From: Apiosordaria backusii
Lineage: Eukaryota; Ascomycota; Sordariomycetes; Sordariales; Lasiosphaeriaceae
DNA: 64,000 nucleotides
NCBI GenBank assembly: GCA_030549205.1
Contig: JAUKTV010000001.1
Coordinates: 3,286,001 to 3,350,000 of the forward strand
Direction: 5' to 3'
Shown here in pieces: positions 12,401-21,927 of this stretch. The position numbers and the translations under genes were made by a program. The notes beneath the pieces are model-generated. The model saw nothing but the letters and a program-made list of their open reading frames with translations, had not been told where the DNA came from and searched no databases. Each line of letters opens with the position of its first letter. Position 1 is the first letter of the stretch.

Positions 12401-12875
12401 CTCGCACGCGATGCTGCACGCTCTCGCTGGAAAGGCCATGTTTGGAGCATACAACCCGAGCTCATGACTGTTCCTTGCTGGATTTGGAAATTGGGCTCTC
12501 AAAGACCAGCCTCCGGCTCTGTTGTGGTGTTGGGACAAATTTGGGCGCTGATGGAACATCCCATGTCTTGGAGGCTCTCAAGATGCCCTTGGGTTTGGCT
12601 ATCAGACAGCGATCGCCCGGCTCACCTGGGGTGTTATTAGATTCGGAGAGGTCCTCTGACGGTTTGTTCGCGCTAATGGTGAAAGGCAGCTGCGCCTGCG
12701 CGTGTGGTTTTGGAAGGTTAAGGCGGTTGCAAGCTGCCGTGTCGGTGACAGCAGTTTATGGTCAAGTACCTTCGACAAAAAGCCACTCCGCGTCCATGTC
12801 GTTCGAATAGCCTGATGGCCCCAACGTGCAAGAGATGACCAGCATCTTCCATATGGTCCAGATCGAGGCGGTCTT
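9451..12875. other. Gene-poor degenerate tract, part 2
   Basis: No intact gene recognised. A minus-strand frame at 9707-9988 (93 codons) and several frames of 60-130 codons have no family features. Around 11950-12040 the word ACATTGAGATGGTGGG recurs three times imperfectly at spacings of roughly 33-38 bp. The short ORF at 10793-10960 is listed separately. Confidence 0.4.
10793..10960 (+). pseudogene. Short ORF resembling the start of a fungal Myb-like protein
   Basis: An ATG in good context (ACCATGGGT) opens 55 codons. Residues 15-30 read IWDDEAHLTLLQAIIA, which resembles the first helix of the small Myb/SANT-like domains common in filamentous ascomycetes. The frame ends at TAG before the rest of such a domain appears. 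It may be a truncated relic, a first exon whose partner I cannot find, or chance similarity. Confidence 0.25.
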
Positions 12876-12932
12876 CCAGTCAGGCCCAAAGAGTCTCGAA
12901 CGTTCGAATCTCTGATACTTACGCAGGAGGTC
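12876..12932 (-). pseudogene. Relic coding segment, copy 2 of a diverged pair
   Basis: Diverged copy of 9395-9450. On the minus strand it reads EDLLRKYQRFERSRLFG and stays open for about 35 more codons (DWKTASIWTIWKML and onward) before a stop. This copy is richer in G and C than copy 1. Family not recognised. Confidence 0.4.
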
Positions 12933-13478
12933 CTCGGCTTTCCATTCTCGTTTTCTCGCTACCTATATTGATCCACGCCACTAACCCTCGCAATTATCGC
13001 CGCGAACGCCAGCCAAGACGCCTTCTTTAACCTCTCCTCGCGGTGTGACAACGAAAACGTCCTCTAGGGCAGATAATACACTGCAGCGGAATGGAAGTAA
13101 GAGAGTTAGGCTTAAGGGACTCTGCACGCGAAAAAGGCATGAGCTTCATGGGATCCAAACCTCCTCGGGACTTTCAGCTCTGCTGGCTTGGACAGGTGGG
13201 GCACTTGTGAAGGTGCTGGAACACCGCTGCCGCTGTCAGCTTCGCGTCGACGTGTGTTGCAGACCAAGGAGCACGAGATTGTATCCTTCGCAAACGGGTG
13301 TCGTGATGCTTGGACCGTTTGGATGGAAAATGGGTTCTGAATTCGCTGATAGTTGGGATTGGATGGCAGATGTGGTAAGATAACTCTGGCTCCGTTCGCC
13401 CCTGCCCTCCGACACAGAGCAGCCGAGAAGCTCAGGCATATAACGTTCAGAACCAGAGGTCATGTCAGTACCAATTCA
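12933..13478. other. Gene-free stretch before the tRNA
   Basis: The frame at 13045-13383 (+) has no ATG start and no recognisable features. Nothing else is seen. Confidence 0.4.
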
Positions 13479-13619
13479 GGGCGTATGGTCTAGTGGTACG
13501 ACATCTCATTTGCAAAAAATATTCGTTGCTCTTAAACTTGTTACAATCGAGTGGAAGAGGTTCGAATGATCCAATGCTCTTCCATGAGAAGGTCCCAGGT
13601 TCGAACCCTGGTACGTCCA
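13479..13619 (+). tRNA. tRNA-Ala (UGC) with a 69-nt intron
   Basis: The acceptor stem GGGCGTA pairs with TACGTCC and contains G3-U70, the alanine identity pair. The discriminator base is A73. The D arm is TGGTCTAGTGGTACGAC, the T arm is CCAGG-TTCGAAC-CCTGG, and the anticodon stem TCTCA pairs with TGAGA. The anticodon TGC is at 13511-13513. The intron runs from 13515 to 13583, directly after position 37, and ends in a hairpin (GGAAGAG with CTCTTCC). A T-run suited to Pol III termination follows at about 13622. A cysteine reading (GCA) is possible by shifting the stem one base but disagrees with A73 and G3-U70. Confidence 0.85.
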
Positions 13620-14340
13620 ATCTTTTTGTTGTTTTCTTGCTGTTCTGACCGTTCCGACGTCAGGATACACCGAGAGCTTACCCGTGGACACCACTCAAGG
13701 AACGGACGATAAGGCAAGACCATGCTTTAGGCGGAAGGACACATGCCAATAGAAAACGGGTTGATTGGTTCATCTTTTTCCATCTTCCTTCTGCTGACAC
13801 ATTTGCGATGGTCGGCTGTGACGATTATCCAAGGACATGTTGCCCATGTTGGGGTAGTTTGAGCTAGCAATCTGCGAAATCATTGTTGAGGAGAAGGGAC
13901 CGGAAGCTTGTGGATTGGAGCAACAGCCATTAATTGCCCCGGATATCAATGTACGAACAGCTGGTTGAGAAAGAAATCCCTCGTGATCATGCGCAAAGCC
14001 GGAGCAGTGTTGGTGGTTGGAGATCTTGTGCGGGCATGTCAAAAAGGGCCCGCTTACTGAGATCAAGGCGTGACCCGGGAGCAGGTGGTCCTATCAGTTT
14101 GAAGTTGGCTTTGATCTGATGGCAGCTGTGTATTCTTAGAAGTTCCATTAGGCTTGCTCTGCAAGCAGATTCAAGTTTGGACGAAAATCTCTTCTTAATT
14201 GAGATAAGCCCTTTGTTTTTAGGTAGCTGAAGGCTCTTATACTGAAGTCCCTTGATAGGCTCAATGGTGTTTCGACGACTTTGCTCCTGGAGAGATCGGA
14301 TGGCTTTCCATCTGCTATCAGTCTTGGGCCGAGAAAGCCA
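13620..14340. other. Possible decayed coding sequence, no gene called
   Basis: Two minus-strand frames (13770-14066 and 13987-14427) overlap in different phases and have moderately protein-like composition. Neither shows a family, and the second runs into the tandem-repeat area. This may be a frameshifted relic. I do not call a gene. Confidence 0.3.
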
Positions 14341-15120
14341 GAGCAACGACATCATCGTGGAAGTGACCGGAAAGCTGCCTGTTCCATAGGACACATAATG
14401 GCAATATTTGCAGATCAGGAGCCGCATTCTTTTGTGCTCCGCAGATTGGTGACATCATTGTAGAGATTGGGGGAAAGTTGACAACTAGACGGAGCACAAT
14501 AGATTCATTCAACAAGCATGGCTTCAAATTCTGGCTTCATATCTTGATGTGGCCCGCCGAGCAGGCTGCTCACTGGTTGATCAAAGCTGGAGTAGGCCAC
14601 ATCATCACAGAAATAGCCGGAAGACTATCTACTCAACGGAACACAAGAGCTTCATGAATCAAGCACCAGTTACGGGTCTAGTATTCATATCTTGATATGC
14701 TCTGCCGAGACAATCCGAATTCCGGCCACTTCTGTGCCTGTAATATAAATTGGAAAATGCTCCGCCGAGCACAAAGCCTCTGGGCATCTTGGTAGAACTA
14801 TCCGGAAAGCTTTCTACTCCATGAAACAGAATGGCTTCATCAGCAAGCACCTATTGCGGGTCAAGACTATCACGATGTGCCCCACTGAATAAAGAGGTTT
14901 CCGGTCACTTCAACGACCTGAAGGCTGTACCCGCATTGCATATGGAAAGATGCTCCGCCGAGCCCTCAGGAGCAGGCCTTATCATTTTGGAAATGGCCGG
15001 AAAGCTGGCTGCCCAACAAAACACAATAGCTTCATCAGCAAACACCTGTTGCGGGCCAAGGCTATCATGATATGCCCCGCTGGAGATAGAGATTTCCGGC
15101 CACTTGTGCCGGCGACACCA
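14341..15120. repeat. Degenerate tandem repeat array, units roughly 100-195 bp
   Basis: About five diverged units are recognisable by the recurring word CCGGAAAGCT and variants at about 14366, 14468, 14616, 14801 and 14996. Other shared words are CCGCCGAGC, GCTTCATCAGCAA and CACCTGTTGCGGG. On + the units repeatedly encode a pattern like II-V-E-(I/V/M)-A-G-K-L followed by IASSANTCCG. On - they encode DEAI-(V/L)-F with SFPAIS. Stops interrupt both readings. The array ends just before the leader of the downstream gene. Confidence 0.65.
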
Positions 15121-16276
15121 TCGTCGAGATGCCCAAATCTCCAATTATTTAATCGGCCTTGATTCACTTCCTTTCCTTCTCAACTCTCTTTCAACCGCAT
15201 CCGCTTCAACAGTCTTGTCTTCACCAGCATCACTGGCGAAGACACGCCCAGTCATCAAGTATGTGCTTCGCCATACAGCAACAGGTTTTCGTCCCAGCCC
15301 CGCTAACTTAACCTCAGTACCGCTCGCTCGCCCATTGCTTCCAACCGGGCTGAAAGAACCGCTCCAAAAGTGGTACATTGGCTTGCAAGCCAATCTCTAT
15401 CTCTGTAAGTTAACAATCCTTGGTGGAGATCATTCACACATACACAGGTGTTGTGGTCGAAGTCAGTCACCATTCTTCAATCACAGGTTCGTTCCTTCCT
15501 CTCTTCTCATCTCTCCTTCCATTGCTCCTTCCCCCAGTGCAAAGTCTGCACTCAGGTCACGTCAAGTGTCGTGGCTCCTTCCTCTCGAACTTTTCAAAAA
15601 GCTCACCCCCACTTTCCCACTCTCCAGTTCTTTGGACTTTTCACACCACTACACCAGTCAACTTTCTCTCGTCTCTTCTTTCCCGGTCTCTCTCTCTTTC
15701 CTTCTCGTCCCATATCAACGACTTCATTCCATCGCAGCTCGTCCTCGAGTTGTACCTTCCTCGCCAGCTATTTCAGTTCGTCTTCCCCTTTCTCCACTAC
15801 CTTGTCTACCACTCGGTTCCCATCTGCTGCCCGGGCTGGCGGTGCCTCGAGGGCATTTTGTTTTGCTGGGAATCCAGCTTATCAAAATCCTCAAGTTGTA
15901 CTACCAGTTCCTCCTCAGAAAGACGACCCAGGTGGTCAGTCCTCAGAACTTGGAAGTCCAGGAACAACAGACGAAGGCATCAAACCCGGGACCAGAGGAC
16001 GATACCTACATCGAGTATTCTTCGGTCTCACCTGCCCTCGGAAGCCGAAGAAGCCCCCTTCAACCTCCATCTGCTTCCCGTTTCCGTCTGGTTGCCCTGG
16101 CCAACCATATTTACTCCCCTGAGCCCCGGGTTGATCCTGCAGTCAATCAACCATTAACCCCTGACATCGCTGTGCGTGTGTTGTGTGAGTTACCACCCAG
16201 CTGGGACTTACACAATGCTTCTCGTACTTGCAATTCGAAACCCCCTGATGCTGACTTTCGCTTACTATCAAAGAAC
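15121..16276 (+). promoter_or_regulatory. Pyrimidine-rich leader and promoter region of the downstream gene
   Basis: The + strand is strongly C- and T-rich, especially 15480-15830, as in many fungal promoters and 5' leaders. Two leader introns look possible: GTAAGT at about 15404 to CACACAG at 15448, and GTGAGT at about 16183 to AAG just before the start codon, with a CTGAC branch site. The frame of the downstream protein is open through the whole region but contains no ATG. Transcript ends cannot be seen. Confidence 0.45.
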
Positions 16277-18055
16277 ATGGCTGCGATTGCTCCAATGGAG
16301 ATGCCTGGGCCTGCCGCCGGCCCAATCCCCCTGCAGTGTATCATCTGCCCCAGAAAGCCGAACTTTTCGGATCTTTCCCATCTCCTCACCCATATCGCCT
16401 CCAAGAGCCACTTATCCCAGAAGTTCAAAGTCGGTTTGCGCCCCGACCCTGAGTCAAAAGCCAACACCGCCGCCTACACCGAGTGGGAGGATCGATTTGG
16501 CATCAATGAGCTACTGGCCGAGCGCTTGGCCACCAAGGAGAAGAAAACGACAGGCAAGAGAAGAGGCCGGGCCTCTACTACCGCGGTAATTAATTCTGCT
16601 GCATCCTGATGTTCAAATGAAGGTCGCAAACTGAAGCAAGATGAACAGACCGACCAGTCCAACATTCAGCGCACCCGAGGTGGTCAGAGTGACGGCAGCA
16701 CTGATTTGATTGCGGACAGCATCAAGGTAGAGCCTGATGAGTTTGTCCAGGCACAGATTGGTTTCGGTTGGTCATCCTCTTCCAGACGCCAGGGATATTT
16801 CGACAATTCTGGTTTCCAAACCCCGACCACCAGGCGCACTCGGGATGGCTTTGCAATTCCCAGCACCCCACAGCACAGCATGGTCTTGAGAAGCCGCCGC
16901 TTCCCCTCTGAGTCAACGGCCGTGAGTGGAACAACCTCAGAGCTCCGGTCTGAGGGCACCGAGATCCCCGAGGATATCAATGATGGCGACAACGCCACTA
17001 AGCTCAAGGGTGTCGTGTATGAGGGCATGGGGCTCTTTGACTCTGCGACGACCCCCCAGAAGAAGAAGCGCAACCAGCGCAAAGATGAGTCTGTGCTGCA
17101 GAAGATGGAGCAGACGTCGAGGGATATCACATCCGTGGAGACTGTCTACGAGCTGACCCAGGATGGTCTCAAGCGCCTGCGCTACCGGGATGTTTACGAC
17201 AGTCCCTCCATCGACGGAAGTCCGGTATGTCAATCCCAATCACTCATTTGAATTTCATTCAAAAGCTTATACTAACATGATTCCCAGGAGGAGGCGGATA
17301 ACAGCAAGAAGAAGCGGGCTCGTCGTACGCTCACTGCTGCCGCTTCGAGCCAAGTGCGCCGTGCCTCGACCAGGCTGACTAGAAGGATGGCTGCGCTGCG
17401 CAACAATACTCCCAAGACCAAGCCACTCGACGAAGAGGATGAGGATGCCGATGGCGATGTCGATGACCACGGTGGAGCTGCTACCCACAGCCACCTCTCA
17501 GCGGACACGTACGATGTGTTTAGTGACGGTCCCAAGCCGGTTGCGCCGCATCCTTGGATAGATTGGTCTATGGCCAACAATCAAATGGCGGTCCGCCATC
17601 AAAGTCCTATGGACGATCCTGGGTAAGCAATTTTTTGAACTTCTTGAATGATACTGGTTGCTAACTTGTGTCTTGCCAGGTATGACAGCCGCCGCAGCAA
17701 TACTTTGCGTGCGATGAGCACGAACCATCCGTCGGATACGGTCAAGACCCATTCTTATTTTCCCACCCGGGATGCTGGTGCCTCTTCTTTCACCAGCCAG
17801 CCGTCTATCCCCGCCAACCCGTACTATCACCATACGCATGGGTTGACCACCGCGAGTAGCTACAACCCGCTTTGCGCCCAGCCTCGCCCGGCTTATTATA
17901 GCTACGGTTACACGGGCTATGGAGCCGATATCAAGCCCCAGCCCGGCTTCCAGGCGGTCAACATGACCCAAAACTTGGGCAACTTGGGGTACGGCTCGTA
18001 CGGTCAGTACAACACTGACCAGCACGACCGGGTCGGCCAGGACTTTGATCTTTGA
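16277..18055 (+). CDS. Unnamed nuclear-type protein with atypical C2H2-like finger, four exons
   Basis: Exons 16277-16585, 16637-17224, 17288-17622 and 17680-18055 (introns of 51, 63 and 57 nt) give 535 residues. The ATG at 16277 is the first in frame. Residues 21-45 hold C21-x2-C24, H35, H39 and H45, an atypical zinc-finger-like arrangement. Next come a basic, low-complexity middle with several KKKR-like clusters, an acidic run (DEEDEDADGD), and a Tyr/Gly/Gln-rich tail (YYSYGYTGYG). This suggests a nuclear nucleic-acid-binding or chromatin protein, but I do not recognise a named family. The 51-nt first intron is near the minimum size for fungi, so that junction is the least certain. Confidence 0.8.
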
Positions 18056-20358
18056 GATCGAGGAAGGGGACGCCCTTCATGGTTGGGTTCTGGGCCCAAC
18101 ACCTCCCCTCTGTACAACAGCAAGATTTGCTCAGCTTGGCTCTGAGCATAAACAGCAGACCTCTTCCTTTTCTGAGATCCCCGCTTACAAGCGGAGTTTT
18201 CTCACGGGAAGAAAAGCGAACACTCGCTTTCTGGCGGTCGACCTTCTTTTCAACGGGTTGGGCTTTGGGAACCATTCGCACAAAAAGGCATGATTTTTTT
18301 GAGACCCACAGTATCTCAAACTCTCATTCATATTGCATGGTTGGAAGGTGGTTCGGAGGAAAAATACATGGACACAATGGCTTGGACTTGGGAAAAAGTT
18401 ATCTTCAACCTAGGTATTCAGTTATTAGTTTCGGGGGTTTCTTTCTCTAGGTTTTCTTCTTTCAACCATTTAGCAACAATAGCTTGCTTTAGATCGAGGG
18501 TTGGAGGACGGGTCACAGATAGTTACAGCCTTTATACATGCCTAATTTACCCGTTTATAAAAAAGTTTCCAGATTTGTGGGGGTGGTGCGAGTGAATTGT
18601 GTTTGATTTTGGTGAAGTAGGGGGTGGGACGGAAATCAAACACTCAACGGATTGATGATGCGGACGCCAGGAGCAACTTGCTCATGCAAGAATAATACTG
18701 ATTTTGCAGCATCGGAATTTTGTGATTTTCCCCTTTTCGCCTGGTTTTGTGTTTTTCAACTCTGCGTTGCAAGTGAATTGCTGCATTGTTTCCTCCCTTT
18801 GTGCCCGCTGCAAGTCTCCACCCAGGACATTGAGAGGCAACAACGACCACAGCAGGAGCAGCACAGCAACGATAAGGGATGATAAGGGGGGGGGGGCATT
18901 ATTCCCAAACAATGAGAGCAGGCCAGGCCTACCACTGCACAAACGGAAGGCGCGCCAGCGACACAAGAATGGTTTAGTATAGCCACAAACCTGGAACGGA
19001 CGGATGACTGTTTGATAAGTAAGGTACTTTACCTTACCTAGAGCGCTGGTTGGGGTCTCTAAGAAGAAGTGAGTAGAGAGAACGGGAAGGAACAAGGTAG
19101 CATGAACCCTCGGCTTCTTTCCCCCAATCCCTAGAGAGTTATGGTGTAAGCCGAGGACAAAAAGGCAGGCAGGAAGGCACGGTCCACGGACGGGTATTCA
19201 CTATCTGGAGGTAGGTATGTGGTGATGTGGAATCACAAAGTCCGGCTTGAAGATGCTTTGAGAATGGAGGTAGTTTTGTATCGCCTGGAGTATATTCCTT
19301 TGAGAGTGAGGGCTGTCAATGGTGACAAATATGAGAACAAGTCTGGCTGGCGTCTTTGAGCTGAAATGGCCTGACGAGGTGGTTTGAAGAAGGGATAGGC
19401 GCTATCTTGTGGTTTCCAAAGGTTCAACACTGGGCCAGTATCTAGGTTTTGTTCAGGGGTTAAAACAGATGAATGAAGGTTACCATTATAATATTGTCAT
19501 CATGGTGTGGTGAAAGAGACTTTGGAGGCATCGTCAATGTTCTCTCCCAAGGCGAAGAAACAACCTCACCAACATATCCATATCTGCTAAGCTAGGTAGC
19601 CGACTGCCCTGTTCAAAAGGCACACTTGGTAAAAACATCATTGTTCCCTCCTACCTTTACCAAGACCGATATGTAAGAGCTATGTCGGTCCTAGAAGGTG
19701 AACAGAGGTTCAGGATAAGTAGGTAGATGACCCCACCGCAGACAAATCCAGAGATTCTCCCAGTTGATGCCTTGTCTTGGCTGTTGGAGGAAGGAGAGGG
19801 GCGTGCTTACTGTCCATTTTATATCACCTCTATCATCCTAGTATCTTGATGCTGCTTTTTAAATTGTCTGCTAAGTGAGGCACAGACACCCCAATCGCCA
19901 CACCACACGGCCCACGAGACGAAACTCCCCACGTTTCGGAACTCACGGGCGGCAGTTCAGCCGGTGGGTGTGCTCAATGCAGGTCGATCTGTTCCTCGCT
20001 TGTTCCTTCCTTGAGTTCCAGGTTCTTTGTGGTTTGTGGGGTAGCCTCTTTCTAGGCATAGTCTTTTTGTCTGGGTTTGTTTGTTTTTGATCTATTTCGT
20101 CTTTCGTCTCTGTGGGTGTATCTTCATAGGTAAAATAATGTGGAAAGGTATCATAGTCGTGTATGTATATACAAAAATGTGTAGAAAGAAACCCCAATCT
20201 TATTTGCATTTTGAACGCACTCATCCCCTAAGTAGAAAAGCCAAAGCAAATATCCAAAAAAGAAAATCGCTTTGTGCACACCACCACAACCTTATTACCG
20301 GGTGTAATCGATCAACAACCCCCCTTCATAGTACTCGGCCACTTTTTAAAACTACCCC
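18056..20358. other. Intergenic region, no gene seen
   Basis: About 2.3 kb between the stop of the finger protein and the stop of the minus-strand wall protein. It presumably holds both 3' ends. A run of nine G lies near 18888. No frame with ATG and protein-like composition, RNA gene or clear repeat was found. Confidence 0.5.
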
Positions 20359-21927
20359 TTAAAGCAGCAGGACAGCCAACATTCCCACAGCACCTCCCAG
20401 AACCGTCATCTTCATATTGATCCCCTCGCCCAAGCTAACACCACCAGCCGTTACTGGAGTAGATCCGTTGTTTCTGAGACTACCACCGCCAGTAACTTGA
20501 GCACCATCTGCCGCCGTGGTCTGAGCCACAGCCGTCACGAGAGTGGTAGGCACGCCGTCCGCGTTGGTAGTAGTGAGGGTAGTCAAAACCTCAGCCGCAT
20601 CAGTGGGACCAGACCCAGGGGCACCAGTGACGTTGGGGTCGGTCACAAGGGTTTCGGTTGCGCTGCTTCCGTCTGGGTTGACGAGGCTGGGAGGGGTCTG
20701 GAGACCGCCGTCACTGCCGCTGCCATTGCCATCAGATCCAGATCCAGAACCGCTCTCAGAGCCAGTCTCGCCGCCCGCACCACCGCCAAGGCCGGGAGGG
20801 GTAGCCAAACCCCCGACGGGGCGGCGACACCAGAGGGCTGAGCGACTCCGGGAAGGGGGAGGAGACCGCCAGAGGGGCAGCAACTCCAGGAAGAGGAAGG
20901 AGACCACCGGTAGGTTGAGCGACTCCGCCAGCGCCGCCAGGGCTGTGCTGTTGAGGAAAACGAAGCCACCGGCGCCGGTGGGGACGGGTTGAGGGACGGC
21001 CAAGGTGGGAGCGGTTCCGATGATAACTTGAGAGAACGATCCGATAGGCACAGGTGCGGGAGTTTCGATTGCACCGGCAGGATCTGTGGCTTCGGAAGCG
21101 ATGGCCTCAGCGGCGGAGGTTTCCACGGCGGGAGCCTCGACTGTGGGCTCAGCTACGATACGGGTGAAAGAGCCAATGACAGGGCGGCAGAGGTTTCTTC
21201 TACAACCGGGGGAACGACAGCAGCATCAGTGGGCTCTGCTACAGCCGTTGTCTCCTCGGCAGTTGGCTCGGCCGCAATAGGGGTAAAGGAGCCAATAGCC
21301 ACAGGGGCATCAGGGGCGGGGGCCGCACCTTCTGGAGCGGGACTCTCAACAACTGGAGTCTCGACAACCTAATATCTTGGATTAGTATGCTGTTTCTGAG
21401 CAGGGAATTTGTGTTCAACTTACCGACGTAGCAAGACCCGGAGGAGTCAAAAGGCCTCCGGCGGGTGCTTCTGTATTGAGTCCAGGGGGCGGGATCAACC
21501 CTCCGGCTGCGGGAGGACTCTCAACTGCTGGCTCTTCCGCTGCTGGTAGTGTCGGTGCCACCGTTGCCACGGGGTCTTCAACTCCGGGTGCTGTTTCCGC
21601 CACGGGCGGAGGAGTTACAACAGCACCATCTCCAGCAAGATTAGGCAGAGGTCTGAGTCCTGCTGGAGCATCTCCTTCAGCAGCCTGCAACCCCGGTAGT
21701 GGTCTCAACCCTCCTGCTGCTGCCGCCTCGTTTGCCGCCGCAGCTGCTGAAGCAGCAGCACTTGCACTTGCTTGCTGACTAGCAAGAACCTCTGGAGGAA
21801 TACCACTGGGTGCTGGTGCGTTGTCTACGGCCTGGACAGGAGCGGGTCCGTTGGCCGCCTGAGCAGCAACATCGCGGGCCACGGCGGCCAGGAGGACGGT
21901 GACGAAAGCTCTAGTTGAGATATACAT
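20359..21927 (-). CDS. Secreted Ala/Pro/Gly-rich repeat protein, probably GPI-anchored, with apparent frameshifts
   Basis: Exon 1 is 21424-21927 (168 codons). A 55-nt intron at 21369-21423 (donor GTAAGT) leads to exon 2, 20359-21368. The start MYISTRAFVTVLLAAVARDVAA is a signal peptide, so I prefer this ATG to the upstream one at 21990. The body is low-complexity with imperfect repeats: GGL-x-PLPG/TPPG units and (P)V-x-IGSFT-x-I-x-AEPT units. The tail is Ser/Gly/Thr-rich and ends with a hydrophobic MTVLGGAVGMLAVLLL, typical of GPI attachment. The repeat frame is lost at C/G runs near 21182-21184, 20940-20942, 20874-20877 and 20810-20821. Each break fits one missing base, and the last three together restore the frame. 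Sequencing error in homopolymers or a decaying gene are both possible. Likely a wall or cell-surface protein of unknown function. Confidence 0.7.

Noticed and set aside
15420..16157. Two long plus-strand frames rich in Ser, Phe and Pro
   Set aside because: They result from the CT-rich leader of the finger gene; composition is that of pyrimidine tracts, not protein.
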